Shown: positions 1-8,517 of the stretch, piece after piece
Numbering within the stretch: the stretch's first letter is position 1
Layout of the letters: each line of letters opens with the position of its first letter
Source of the DNA: Zoogloea oleivorans
GTDB lineage: Bacteria > Pseudomonadota > Gammaproteobacteria > Burkholderiales > Rhodocyclaceae
Direction: 5' to 3'
Assembly: GCA_030157785.1 (NCBI GenBank)
Contig: JAOAUC010000045.1
Location: 1 to 45,346, forward strand
DNA length: 45,346 bases
Translations under genes and position numbers: made by a program
The notes under the pieces: model-generated
Told to the model about the DNA's origin: nothing
The model's database searches: none
The model's input: only the letters and a program-made list of their open reading frames with translations

Positions 1-55
1 GGCCCAGCAGGCGATTGGGGAAGTGATCCAGCACGTGAAGGCGATGTCGGTCTGA
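1..55 (+). CDS. 3' end of an unidentified gene (partial)
   Basis: The first bases read as an open frame starting at base 2 that encodes the tail AQQAIGEVIQHVKAMSV and stops with TGA at 53-55. Only 17 residues are visible, which is too few to name a family. It lies 40 bp upstream of the kinase gene on the same strand and may be the preceding member of that operon. The alternative, a chance open frame, cannot be excluded. Confidence 0.5.
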   Translation, partial: AQQAIGEVIQHVKAMSV

Positions 56-95
56 AGAGCGGAATAAAGACACCACACAAAGGAGAGGAAACCCA

Positions 96-1157
96 GTGGA
101 CGCGAACAAGGAAGCAACGCAAAAGCCGGACGTCGAGACCTTCGTCGCCGGCTTCCTGCAGCGTGAGGCGGGCGCCGAGGCGGTCGAGGTGCATAGCTGC
201 AAGCGCCTCGGCGGCGGCGCCATCCAGGAAAACCTGGCGCTCGACCTGAGCATCAGCGGTGGCCCGTGGGCCGGCCGGCACACGCTGGTACTGCGCACCG
301 ACTCCCCCTCCGGGCTGAGCATCAGCCTGAGCCGGGCGCAGGAATTCGCCGTGCTGAAGGTGGCCTTTGCCGCCGGCGTGAAGGTGCCCGAGCCCCTGTG
401 GCTGCACCGCGACCAGGGCGAGTTTGGCCGCGACTTCTACCTCATGCGCCGGGTTGGCGGCTCTGCCGCGGCTCGTCCGCTGGTGCGCGGCGACCTGACG
501 ACCGACGAGCGCGAGGCCCTGCTGGCCCAGCTTGGCGGCGAGCTGGCCCGGCTGCACCAGGTGCGCCCCGGCGATGCGTCCCTCGATTTCCTGCCTTTGC
601 CTGCCGGCACCCCGGCCCAGTCCCGGGTTGCCGAATACCGTCGCCTGATCGACGCCATCGGGCGCCCCCAGCCGACCCTCGAATGGGCCCTGCGCTGGCT
701 CGAACTGAATGCCCCGGCCGGCGGTGAAACCACCCTGACCCATGGCGACTTCCGCACTGGCAACTACATGGTCGAGGACAAGCAGTTGTCCGGCATTCTC
801 GACTGGGAGTTCGCCGGCTGGAGCGACCCGATGGATGACCTGGGCTGGCTGTGTGCCCGCTGCTGGCGTTTTGGCGCCTGGGAGCACGAGGCCGGCGGGA
901 TCGGCAGTGCCGAGGCCGTCGCCCGTGGTTACGCGGCGGTCAGCGGCAAGGCGCCGGACCTGTCGGCGTTGCCCTACTGGAAGGTGATGGGCACGATGCG
1001 CTGGGCGGTGATCGCCCTGATGCAGGCCGAACGCCATTTGTCCGGTGAGCAGCCGTCGCTGGAGCTGGCCCTGACCGGCCGCATGCTGCCGGAAATCGAG
1101 CTGGATCTGGTCCAGGAAATCAACGCCATCGAAGAGGAGCGTGCCCGCCATGCGTAG
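96..1157 (+). CDS. APH-fold phosphotransferase (LvaA-like acyl-CoA kinase candidate)
   Basis: This 353-aa cytosolic kinase belongs to the aminoglycoside-phosphotransferase/ACAD10-11 N-terminal family. The catalytic-loop motif HGDFRTGNYMV is followed by the metal-binding segment ILDWEFAGWSDPMDDLGWL, the usual APH order. The start is GTG at 96, with the Shine-Dalgarno AGGAGAGG at 81-88. It overlaps the next gene by 8 bp, and a DUF6285 protein and an acyl-CoA dehydrogenase follow. That trio matches the known LvaA-LvaB-LvaC arrangement, in which the kinase phosphorylates the 4-hydroxyl of a 4-hydroxyacyl-CoA. Antibiotic resistance is unlikely in this context. The family is clear; the substrate is inferred from neighbours. 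Confidence 0.85.
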   Translation: MDANKEATQKPDVETFVAGFLQREAGAEAVEVHSCKRLGGGAIQENLALDLSISGGPWAGRHTLVLRTDSPSGLSISLSRAQEFAVLKVAFAAGVKVPEPLWLHRDQGEFGRDFYLMRRVGGSAAARPLVRGDLTTDEREALLAQLGGELARLHQVRPGDASLDFLPLPAGTPAQSRVAEYRRLIDAIGRPQPTLEWALRWLELNAPAGGETTLTHGDFRTGNYMVEDKQLSGILDWEFAGWSDPMDDLGWLCARCWRFGAWEHEAGGIGSAEAVARGYAAVSGKAPDLSALPYWKVMGTMRWAVIALMQAERHLSGEQPSLELALTGRMLPEIELDLVQEINAIEEERARHA

Positions 1158-1524
1158 CCTGCCCACTGCCGCCGAGCTGCTCAAGATCGCCCGCGACGGC
1201 CTGCTCAACGAACTGCTCCCGCATCTGCCCAAGGAGCAGCACTACACCGCCCTGATGGCCGCCAACGCGCTGGCCATCTCGATGCGCGAAATCCAGGCCG
1301 ACGCCAGCCAGGACCAGGCCGAAGCGGCCCTGCTGCATGAGCTGTACGGCAGCGCGGCGACCAGCGCCGGCATCGACGAATTTGCCCTGCGCCTGGCCCA
1401 TGACCTGCGCAAAGGCCGTTTCGACACACGCCTGCCGGCCGTCGGCCAGCTGCTGCTGGCCGAAGTGACGGCCCGCCTGCGGGTCTCCAATCCGAAATAT
1501 CTCAAGCAGGCCGGCCTGAGCTGA
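1150..1524 (+). CDS. DUF6285 protein, probable kinase partner (LvaB-like)
   Basis: A small (124 aa) soluble, helical protein of the DUF6285 type. The N-terminal segment TAAELLKIARDGLLNELLPHL and the C-terminal RVSNPKYL motif are typical of that family. A GTG at 1141 is also in frame, but GAGGAG at 1134-1139 sits directly against it and is ideally spaced for ATG 1150, so ATG 1150 is chosen. The gene overlaps the kinase by 8 bp, which suggests translational coupling and a stoichiometric complex. In the levulinate pathway of Pseudomonas a protein of this size and position is needed with the kinase; transferring that role here is inference. Confidence 0.75.
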   Translation: MRSLPTAAELLKIARDGLLNELLPHLPKEQHYTALMAANALAISMREIQADASQDQAEAALLHELYGSAATSAGIDEFALRLAHDLRKGRFDTRLPAVGQLLLAEVTARLRVSNPKYLKQAGLS

Positions 1525-1541
1525 GCCCCAGGAGACAGAAC

Positions 1542-2714
1542 ATGAACTTCGACATCCCGGCCGAACTCAAGGCCCTGCAGGAAAAGACCCGGCGTTTCAT
1601 CGCCGAGGAAATCATTCCTTTCGAAAAAGACCCCCGCGTCACCTCCCACGGCCCGACCGAGGAATTGCGTAACGAGCTGGTCGCCAAGGCGAAGGCCGCC
1701 GGCCTGCTGACGCCCCATGCATCGGTGGAACTGGGCGGCCTCGGGCTGGACCACTTTGCCAAGGCCATCGTCTTCGAGGAGGCCGGCTATTCGACCCTCG
1801 GCCCGACGGCGCTCAATATCGCCGCCCCCGACGAAGGCAACATCCACCTGATGGAAGCCGTCGCCACCGAGGCGCAGAAGGACCGCTGGCTGAAGCCCCA
1901 GGTGGAAGGCAAGATCCGCTCGTGCTTCTGCATGACCGAGCCCGATCCGGGTGCCGGCGCCGATCCGTCGATGCTGCAGACCCTCGCGGTGAAGGACGGC
2001 GACGACTACGTGATCAACGGTCGCAAGTGGTTCATCACCGGCGCCACCGGTGCCAGCTACGCCATCATCATGGCGAAGATGGAAGACGGCAGCGCCACCA
2101 TGTTCCTGGCGGACATGGACCAGCCGGGCATCACCGTCGAGCGCAGCATGGACGCGCTGGACGCCTGTTTCACCGGCGGCCACGGGGTGGTGAGCTTCAA
2201 CAAGCTGCGCGTGCCGGCCAGCGATGTGCTGGGCGAGATCGGGCAGGGCTTCCGTTACGCCCAGGTGCGTCTCGCCCCGGCCCGTCTGACCCACTGCATG
2301 CGCTGGCTCGGCCAGGCGCGGCGTGCCCATGACATCGCCAGCGCCTACGCCCGCAAGCGTCAGGCTTTCGGCAAGGCGCTCGGCGAGCACGAGGGCGTCG
2401 GTTTCATGCTGGCGGACAACGAGATGGACCTGCACACTAGCCGGCTGGCCATCTGGCATTGCGCGTGGGTGCTGGACCAGGGCGGCAAGGGCAAGAACGA
2501 GTCGAGCATGGCCAAGGTGATCTGCTCGGAAGCCGAATGGCGGGTGGTGGACCGCTGTGTGCAGGTACTGGGTGGCCAGGGCGTGACGGCCGAAACCATC
2601 GTCGCCCGTATCTGGTCCGACATGCGCGCCTTCCGCATCTACGACGGCCCCTCGGAAGTGCACCGCTGGAGCCTGGCGCGCAACATCATGAAGCCGCCGA
2701 AGACCGCGCACTGA
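1542..2714 (+). CDS. Acyl-CoA dehydrogenase family protein (ACAD10/11- or LvaC-like)
   Basis: A 390-aa flavoprotein with the full acyl-CoA dehydrogenase fold. It has an N-terminal helical domain, the middle-domain signature CMTEPDPGAGADPS, and a C-terminal helical domain with ARKRQAFGKALGEHEG. Where medium-chain dehydrogenases have Y-E-G-T-S-Q, this protein has YDGPSEVHRW. The usual catalytic Glu position is thus Asp, as in the ACAD10/11 group, whose substrates are phosphorylated 4-hydroxyacyl-CoAs. The start ATG has AGGAGA about 7 bp upstream. It lies 17 bp after the DUF6285 gene, so the three are almost surely one operon. It converges on the ligase-like gene with a 9-bp gap. Confidence 0.88.
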   Translation: MNFDIPAELKALQEKTRRFIAEEIIPFEKDPRVTSHGPTEELRNELVAKAKAAGLLTPHASVELGGLGLDHFAKAIVFEEAGYSTLGPTALNIAAPDEGNIHLMEAVATEAQKDRWLKPQVEGKIRSCFCMTEPDPGAGADPSMLQTLAVKDGDDYVINGRKWFITGATGASYAIIMAKMEDGSATMFLADMDQPGITVERSMDALDACFTGGHGVVSFNKLRVPASDVLGEIGQGFRYAQVRLAPARLTHCMRWLGQARRAHDIASAYARKRQAFGKALGEHEGVGFMLADNEMDLHTSRLAIWHCAWVLDQGGKGKNESSMAKVICSEAEWRVVDRCVQVLGGQGVTAETIVARIWSDMRAFRIYDGPSEVHRWSLARNIMKPPKTAH

Positions 2715-2723
2715 GCGCGGGGC

Positions 2724-5159
2724 TCAGGCTGGCGCCGGTTTGCGCAGGGTCAGCCCGAGCCACAGAACAAGACAGATGAAAACGGTCAGCCGCGGCATGT
2801 CGAGCAGGCTGTCCACCAGCCCGACGACGGTGACCGCCGCCAGCGCCGCCAGCACGGTAGGCGCCAGCGGATGGTGCCGCGTCGGGCTTTTCAGCAGGCG
2901 CAGGGCGGCCACGCCGAGGGCCAGCCCGAGGGTTCCGAGGCCCAGCAGGCCTTGTTCGATATAAACGTGCAGGAACAGGTTCTTGGCGTGCCAGGGCAAG
3001 TGATCCCGGTCCGAGGTAAAGAACCAGAAGTCCTCGCCCTGGCCAAAGTTGCCATTGCGCAGCAGCGGGCGTAGCGACGCATCGCTCAGCTCCACGTCGT
3101 CCACATCCACATCGACGGGAGCATCCACCCCCATCGAGAAGAAGGCTGGCCGCGGCAACCAGCCGCTGGCGGGCAGGTTTTCGCCGCTCGATACGCCTTC
3201 AAACTGTTGCCAGCCGGCGCCGCCCTTGATCCTGACCGGTTGGGCGGCGGCGCAGCCATCGGTGTACAGCAGGTTCTTCCGGCAGATGGCGAGCATCAGG
3301 TCGGCGTCCTTGTCGCTGCGGGCCCGCAGCCGGTAACGGAAGGGCGTGGTGGTGTCCAGCGGGACGCGCTGGCCAACGCGCAGCATCTCTCCGTAGCCCC
3401 GCGTATAACGGGAGCCGCCCAGTTGCAGATAGTGGCCCTCGGGGCTCTGGCGCAGTTGCACGCTGCCCGGAAAACCGTCGGCTGGCGGCAGCCAGAAGTA
3501 GGCGTCCGGGAAGCGTCCGAGACCGATGCCGAGGAGGGTGTTGCCGGGGCCATGCACTAGGCTGGCGCCTTCCCGGTAGTGCTTGAAGCGGTCGCCGAGA
3601 TCGTCGCTGGTGGCGGACATGCGGCTGCCCATGTAGGCGCTGCCGAGGGTGGCTGCCACCATGCCGCTGACCGCCAGCAGGGCCCCGACCGTGAAAACGT
3701 CCTGGGTTCTGGGGGCCCACAGGGGCGTGCCGCGCAGGGCCTGCACAGCCACCGCGAGCAGCACCAGGCCGGCCGCCAGGGCCGCACCGGGCAATGCGGC
3801 GGCTTCGCCCCAGAACACGCCGACGCCCACCGCATTCGCTGCGGTCCATACCAGCAGGGCGATCAGCAGGGCGGTGGCCGGCTTGTTGCCGCTGCGCGCC
3901 GCCAGTCCCAGCACGAGGGCCGTTGCCGCCCAGGACAGCGCATAAATCAGGTAAGCCCCCTTGGGCACCCAGGCGGTGGCGAGCAGGCTGGCCAGCAGCA
4001 GGATGACGCCGGCCAGTGCACCGGCGAGCACTTGTCCGGCCCGGGCGCCGGCCAGTGCCCCGCCGGCCTGGTAGGCGAGCAGGGCCAGCCCGGCGAAAGC
4101 CAGCATGCCGCGATAGCCGCCGCCCCCGAAGGCCAGGAAACAGCCGGCCAGCACGCCGCCGCCCAGGGCCAGCAGCACGCCGGGGTGGCCGCGGGGCGTT
4201 TCTGTTGGGCGGGAGGTGGCCGGGCGCAGCAGGGCCACGCCGCCGAGCACGGCCATCACGACCAGTACCGCACCGAAGACGATGCGCGAGAAGGTGGTGA
4301 AGATCGCATAGCCGCCCAGCCCCACGGCCACCAGCGCCAGGCCGCGGGCCAGCGGGCTGCGGGCCGCCAGCAGGCTGGCCAGGGCGAAGGGGAAGCTGAG
4401 CATCAGCCAGGCATCGAGGGTGGCGCCGCCGACGTGCATTTCCCAGAACAGGGCCGTGCTGCGGTAGTCGCTGGCAAAGTTGGTGAAGCCGGGAAAGGCG
4501 ATCCGTTCCCACAGGGCGGCCAGCGCGCAGGAGGCGAGGCCGAGGGTGAGGCCGGTGGTGAAGCGGGTGAGGGCGGCATCGCCGTCGCGGCGGATCGCCA
4601 GGTGGAGAAAGGGAATCAGCGCAAAGGCCAGCCCGAAGCCCTTGCCGACGCGCAGGGCGTTGAGGGTCGAGCTGTAGTTGATCAGCACATCCGGCTCCAG
4701 CGCCGGCAGCGGCAGCAGGCCACGCAGACCGGATATCAGCACGCTGACGGCGAGCAGGCCGAAGAGCCCCAGCGCCGCCACATTGAGCTTGACCGGCGCG
4801 CGCCCGCTGAGCGTTGGCGCCGGCGGCGAGAGGGCTTCGCGCAGCCCGAGGGCGAGGAGGGTGGCCAGGGCCAGTGCGTCGCTTTCGGTGAAGTAGATCT
4901 GCCCCGTCCATGGGGCCAGGTCGATCACCGGCCACAGGGCCGGCAGGGCCACCAGCCAGCTGCTCGGGCGGGCGATCAGCAGCGCCACCCAGGCCGCCAG
5001 CAGGGCGCCGGCCACCCACTTGTCGAGGGGGTACATCCATAACCACACCGCCAGGCCGGCAAGGGCCGCCAGCGCGACGAGCGCGCCATACAGGCGCGGG
5101 GCGATGGCCGGACGGTGGTGCAGGGCGGGGCGGTGCGCGGGGGAGGCGGAGGCGTTCAA
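2724..5159 (-). CDS. O-antigen ligase/polymerase-type membrane protein with inserted beta-rich domain
   Basis: An 811-aa inner-membrane protein with about a dozen hydrophobic segments. It belongs to the O-antigen ligase/Wzy-like polymerase class that joins or polymerises surface polysaccharide at the periplasmic face. The family signature is split: GNTLLGIGLGRFPDAYFW near residue 540, then HAKNLFLHVYIEQGLLGLG near residue 730. Between them lie some 170 hydrophilic residues with alternating beta-type sequence, and the segment NGNFGQGEDFWFFTSDRDHL resembles the edge of a carbohydrate-binding sandwich. The start is an uncommon TTG at 5159 with no clear Shine-Dalgarno, and there is no better in-frame start before the first membrane segment. 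No sugar-pathway genes adjoin it. Confidence 0.75.
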   Translation of the reverse strand: MNASASPAHRPALHHRPAIAPRLYGALVALAALAGLAVWLWMYPLDKWVAGALLAAWVALLIARPSSWLVALPALWPVIDLAPWTGQIYFTESDALALATLLALGLREALSPPAPTLSGRAPVKLNVAALGLFGLLAVSVLISGLRGLLPLPALEPDVLINYSSTLNALRVGKGFGLAFALIPFLHLAIRRDGDAALTRFTTGLTLGLASCALAALWERIAFPGFTNFASDYRSTALFWEMHVGGATLDAWLMLSFPFALASLLAARSPLARGLALVAVGLGGYAIFTTFSRIVFGAVLVVMAVLGGVALLRPATSRPTETPRGHPGVLLALGGGVLAGCFLAFGGGGYRGMLAFAGLALLAYQAGGALAGARAGQVLAGALAGVILLLASLLATAWVPKGAYLIYALSWAATALVLGLAARSGNKPATALLIALLVWTAANAVGVGVFWGEAAALPGAALAAGLVLLAVAVQALRGTPLWAPRTQDVFTVGALLAVSGMVAATLGSAYMGSRMSATSDDLGDRFKHYREGASLVHGPGNTLLGIGLGRFPDAYFWLPPADGFPGSVQLRQSPEGHYLQLGGSRYTRGYGEMLRVGQRVPLDTTTPFRYRLRARSDKDADLMLAICRKNLLYTDGCAAAQPVRIKGGAGWQQFEGVSSGENLPASGWLPRPAFFSMGVDAPVDVDVDDVELSDASLRPLLRNGNFGQGEDFWFFTSDRDHLPWHAKNLFLHVYIEQGLLGLGTLGLALGVAALRLLKSPTRHHPLAPTVLAALAAVTVVGLVDSLLDMPRLTVFICLVLWLGLTLRKPAPA

Positions 5160-5327
5160 TTTCGTCAGGGGGATGACTGGTTGGATGTGCCGCCGATGCT
5201 AACCGATTGCGCCGGCCCGTGTCGCGCCAGGGGTCACGGGTCGGGGTGGGCCGCATTCACGCCACGGCAGCTTGACCGGGGCGGCTCCCCACCGCAGCAT
5301 TGCACGTCCCGACTTTTCGCTGCACCG

Positions 5328-6296
5328 ATGCCCCCAAACTCTGCGCCCGCCGAACCCGCCATCGCCCTGCGTGCCCGTCCGCTGCTCGCCGGCCTGCTGG
5401 CAACCCGTCCGGCCTTCCTTGGCGTGACCCTCTTCGCCTGTCTGATCGGGCTGGCGGTAGTGCATGGCAGCGGTTTGCCCATCGACGAGCTGAAAGCCGG
5501 GCTGACGATCTTCTTCGCCCTCGTCGCCCATGCCGGCATCAACGTGCTCAACGACTATTACGATGCGCAGAGCGGCGCTGATGCGGCCAACACCGAGCGG
5601 CTCTACCCCTTCACCGGGGGCAGCCGCTTCATCCAGAACGGCGTGCTTTCCGAGGCCGAGACCGGGCGCCTCGGCTATGCGTTGCTGGCGCTGGTGGTGC
5701 CGGCCGGCCTGTGGCTTGCCGTGCAGTCGGCGTCGGGGCTGATTCTCATCGGTCTGGCCGGGCTCTTTCTTGGCTGGGCCTACACCGCGCCGCCGCTGGC
5801 CCTGGTGTCTCGCGGGCTGGGCGAGGCGGCGGTGGCTGCCGGCTGGCTGATCGTGGTGATCGGCAGCGACTTCGTGCAGCGCGGGGCCTTTTCGGTGACG
5901 CCGCTCATTGCCGGGCTGTCGTATGCGCTGCTGGTGGCGGCGATCCTCTTCATCAACGAATTCCCCGACCGGCGCGGCGACGAGGCGGCCGGCAAGCGCA
6001 CGCTGGTGGTGCGCCTTGGCCCGGAGAACGCCAAATGGGCCTACCTGGGCCTGGTGCTGCTGGCCTACGGCTGGCTGGTGCTGATGGTCGGACGCGACCG
6101 CCTGCCGCAGGGCACCGCCGCCGCCGCGCTGACCCTGATCCTCTCCTTCCGCGCGGCCCGCTACCTGATGGCCCATGCCAGCGAGCCGTCCGAGCTGGCG
6201 CCGGCCCTCAAGCTGACCATCGCCGCCGCGAACCTGCACGGCCTCGTCCTCGCCGCTACCCTGGCCTTCGGACGCTGGCCGGGAGCCCTGTCATGA
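5328..6296 (+). CDS. UbiA-family prenyltransferase (MenA-like)
   Basis: A 322-aa polytopic membrane enzyme that transfers a polyprenyl chain to an aromatic acceptor. Both Asp-rich motifs are present: NDYYDAQSGAD at residues 75-85, and NEFPDRRGDEAAGKRTLVVRLG in the second half. The latter form is typical of the 1,4-dihydroxy-2-naphthoate (MenA) branch rather than UbiA proper. ATG 5328 is chosen because the 71 codons upstream in frame are Arg/Gly/Pro-rich and unlike a membrane protein N-terminus. It heads a plus-strand operon and overlaps the HAD gene by 4 bp (ATGA). No other menaquinone gene is visible, so the acceptor is uncertain. Confidence 0.85.
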   Translation: MPPNSAPAEPAIALRARPLLAGLLATRPAFLGVTLFACLIGLAVVHGSGLPIDELKAGLTIFFALVAHAGINVLNDYYDAQSGADAANTERLYPFTGGSRFIQNGVLSEAETGRLGYALLALVVPAGLWLAVQSASGLILIGLAGLFLGWAYTAPPLALVSRGLGEAAVAAGWLIVVIGSDFVQRGAFSVTPLIAGLSYALLVAAILFINEFPDRRGDEAAGKRTLVVRLGPENAKWAYLGLVLLAYGWLVLMVGRDRLPQGTAAAALTLILSFRAARYLMAHASEPSELAPALKLTIAAANLHGLVLAATLAFGRWPGALS

Positions 6297-6979
6297 GTTT
6301 CGTCCCGCCCTTTGCCCCGGGTGACGTTCACGCGGTCATCTTCGACATGGACGGCTTGCTCCTCGACAGCGAGCGGGTCGCCCTCGCCACCGTCGCCGAA
6401 GCCGCCGCCGAGCTGGGCGTCGAATGGCGTTACGAGGTGGGGCTGGCGCTGGTCGGCCTCAACTCGAAGGACGGCCCGGCGGTGATCCGACGGCATCTGG
6501 GCGAGGATTATCCGGTCGTCGAGCTGTATGAGGCCTTCGGGCGCATCTACGAAGCAGCCATTGCCGCCGGGCGCATCCCGCTGAAGGGGGGTGTGACAGA
6601 GCTCTTTGACGTGCTCGACGGCCTTGCCCTGGGCCGGGTCGTGGCCACCTCCACGCGGCGCTCCCGCGCCGAGCCCAAGCTCGCTGCGGTGGGCCTGCTG
6701 GACCGCGTGCATGGCATGGTGTGCGGCGACGAAGTGGCCCGCGGCAAGCCGGCGCCGGACATCTTCCTGGCTGCCGCCGAACGCCTTGGCGTGCCGGCGG
6801 CGAACTGTCTGGTGCTCGAAGACTCGAACGCCGGTGTGCGCGGCGCCCTGGCTGCGGGTGCCCGGGTAATCATGGTGCCCGACCTGCTGCAGCCCGCCGC
6901 CGACGTGCTGGCCGCCGGCGTGCCGCAGGCCGTCAGCCTCCATGACATCGCCCGATTCCTTTCTGCGAGGCTTGCCTGA
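6293..6979 (+). CDS. HAD-superfamily phosphatase/phosphomutase-like hydrolase
   Basis: A 228-aa soluble protein of the phosphoglycolate phosphatase/beta-phosphoglucomutase branch. Motif I is FDMDGLLLDSE with Asp18 and Asp20, motif II is the VVATSTRR segment, the conserved Lys is in ARGKPAPDIFL, and motif IV is VLEDSNAG. A helical cap lies between motifs I and II. It starts on an ATGA overlap with the prenyltransferase and shares one base with the next gene (TGATG), so its translation is coupled on both sides. Substrates in this family cannot be read from motifs; small sugar or glycolate phosphates are usual. Confidence 0.85.
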   Translation: MSFVPPFAPGDVHAVIFDMDGLLLDSERVALATVAEAAAELGVEWRYEVGLALVGLNSKDGPAVIRRHLGEDYPVVELYEAFGRIYEAAIAAGRIPLKGGVTELFDVLDGLALGRVVATSTRRSRAEPKLAAVGLLDRVHGMVCGDEVARGKPAPDIFLAAAERLGVPAANCLVLEDSNAGVRGALAAGARVIMVPDLLQPAADVLAAGVPQAVSLHDIARFLSARLA

Positions 6980-7302
6980 TGCGCACCCTGTTGTTGCTTG
7001 CCCCACTGTTCGCCGCTTTTCCGGCCATTCCCGCCGTGGCCCAGGACGCCGGTTCCAGCGCTTTCTGCCTGTTTGCGCTGCCCGCCGAGAACGGCAGCCA
7101 GCGCGCCATCAACCTGGGCATCGTGCAATATGTGGATGTCCGCACCGACGAAGTCCGGATCTACTACGGTGGCGGCAACCTGGGCAGCGGCTATGAGGCA
7201 CGCATCCCGGTAAAGAGTCGTGACGAGGCCGACGCCGTGCTTGCGCGCCTGCGCCGGACCGCCGCCAATTGTGCAAAACCTGTCTCAGGAGGCTCCCCGT
7301 GA
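6979..7302 (+). CDS. Small exported protein of unknown function
   Basis: This 107-aa protein begins with a clear signal peptide (MRTLLLLAPLFAAFPAIPAVAQ, cleavage likely after AVA). The mature part has two cysteines, at the ends of the domain (SAFCLFALP and NCAKP), which could form a periplasmic disulfide. The beta-strand-rich core contains IQYVDVRTDEVRIYYGGG-like alternation. I do not recognise a family. The TGATG start overlap with the HAD gene and the overlap of its stop with the GST start place it firmly inside the operon. Confidence 0.7.
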   Translation: MRTLLLLAPLFAAFPAIPAVAQDAGSSAFCLFALPAENGSQRAINLGIVQYVDVRTDEVRIYYGGGNLGSGYEARIPVKSRDEADAVLARLRRTAANCAKPVSGGSP

Positions 7303-7910
7303 AACTAGTCGGCATGCTGGATTCCCCCTTTGTGCGTCGCGCCTTCATCACTGCGCGGATGCTGGAAATTCCCTTCGAGCACCAGTCCCTGTCCGTCTTC
7401 CGCAACTTTGACGAATTCCACGCCATCAATCCGCTGGTCAAGGCGCCGACCCTCGTCTTCGACGACGGCGATGTGATGGTGGACAGCTCCCAGATCATCG
7501 CCTGGCTGGAACATATCGCCGCGCCCGGCAAGAGCCTGTGGCCTGCCGACCCGGGGCGCTACCGGCGCTGTCTGCAGCTCACCAGCCTGGGCCTCGCCGC
7601 TGCCGAAAAAAGCGTCCACCATGTCTACGAGCTCAAGGTCCGGCCGAAGGAGTACCGTGACCCGGACTGGCTCAGCCGCGTGGACGACCAGATCTGCGAC
7701 ACCTACCGGGTGCTCGAACAACACGTGGGCGAAGGCGACTGGCTGTGCGGCGACCGCCCGACCCAGGCCGACATCACCGTTGCCGTGGCCTGGCGCTTCA
7801 CCCATTTCGTCGCCCCCGGCCTGGTGGCCGACAGCGACTACCCCGGCCTTGCAGCACTTTCCGCTGCGGCCGAGGCCTTGCCGGCCTTCTCGGCCGCGCA
7901 CTACTCCTGA
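7299..7910 (+). CDS. Glutathione S-transferase family protein
   Basis: A 203-aa cytosolic protein. The thioredoxin-fold N-domain begins [22 protein letters not shown], contains the cis-Pro region LVKAPTLV, and has the glutathione-contacting [12 protein letters not shown]. The all-helical C-domain carries the typical [17 protein letters not shown] segment. The start is GTG 7299, with a perfect AGGAGG at 7287-7292 six bases upstream; the in-frame ATG at 7269 lacks a ribosome site. The GTG overlaps the stop of the preceding gene. Ser near the N-terminus is the likely activating residue. The substrate is unknown. Confidence 0.85.
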   Translation: MKLVGMLDSPFVRRAFITARMLEIPFEHQSLSVFRNFDEFHAINPLVKAPTLVFDDGDVMVDSSQIIAWLEHIAAPGKSLWPADPGRYRRCLQLTSLGLAAAEKSVHHVYELKVRPKEYRDPDWLSRVDDQICDTYRVLEQHVGEGDWLCGDRPTQADITVAVAWRFTHFVAPGLVADSDYPGLAALSAAAEALPAFSAAHYS

Positions 7911-7926
7911 CTTCCAGAAAGAACGC

Positions 7927-8517
7927 ATGATCGGACGCATCACCGGCCGCCTGGCCGAAAAGAACCCCCCGCAGATCCTCGTGGACGTGAATGGCATCGG
8001 CTACGAGCTGGAAGTCCCCATGAGTACCTTCTACGGTCTGCCCGCCACCGGCCAGTCCGTCACCCTGAGCACCCACCTGGCCGTGCGCGAGGACGGCCAC
8101 TTCCTGTACGGTTTTGCGTCGGAAGACGAACGGGCCGCCTTCCGCCAGCTCCTCAAGGTGGCCGGCATCGGCGCCCGCACCGCGCTGGCCGTGCTGTCCG
8201 GGCTATCGGTCAATGACCTGGCCCAGGCCATCGCCCTGCAGGAATCCGGCCGGCTGGTGAAGATCCCCGGCATCGGCAAGAAGACCGCCGAGCGCCTGCT
8301 GCTGGAGCTGCGCGACAAGCTCGCCAAGGCCTTGCCGGCGGCGTCCGGCCGCGTCACCGCCGACCTGGCAGGCAACGATCGCTCCGACATCACCAACGCC
8401 CTGCTGGCCCTTGGCTACAACGAGAAGGAAGCCCTCGGCGCGGTCAAGCTGCTGCCCGAAGGCGTGGGCGTCTCCGACGGCATCCGCCAGGCGCTCAAGG
8501 GCTTGTCGAAGGCATGA
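7927..8517 (+). CDS. ruvA: Holliday junction branch migration protein RuvA
   Basis: A 196-aa protein, the normal RuvA length. It has an N-terminal OB-fold ([20 protein letters not shown]), two helix-hairpin-helix motifs ([18 protein letters not shown] and [19 protein letters not shown]), and the C-terminal domain III ([16 protein letters not shown]) that contacts RuvB. As a tetramer it binds four-way junctions and loads RuvB hexamers. The AGAAAGAA ribosome site is just upstream. It overlaps the DUF4442 gene by 4 bp. ruvB follows two genes later, and no ruvC is present in the window. Confidence 0.97.
   Translation: MIGRITGRLAEKNPPQILVDVNGIGYELEVPMSTFYGLPATGQSVTLSTHLAVREDGHFLYGFASEDERAAFRQLLKVAGIGARTALAVLSGLSVNDLAQAIALQESGRLVKIPGIGKKTAERLLLELRDKLAKALPAASGRVTADLAGNDRSDITNALLALGYNEKEALGAVKLLPEGVGVSDGIRQALKGLSKA

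Noticed and set aside
96..1157. Aminoglycoside resistance gene
   Set aside because: The fold is APH-like, but the coupled DUF6285 and acyl-CoA dehydrogenase genes point to acyl-CoA metabolism.
3199..5256. 685-codon open frame on the minus strand, and a 487-codon frame on the plus strand at 3579-5042
   Set aside because: Both are shadows of the O-antigen ligase-like gene in high-GC sequence. They are Arg/Pro/Gly-rich without domain motifs, while the ligase frame has membrane helices and family signatures.
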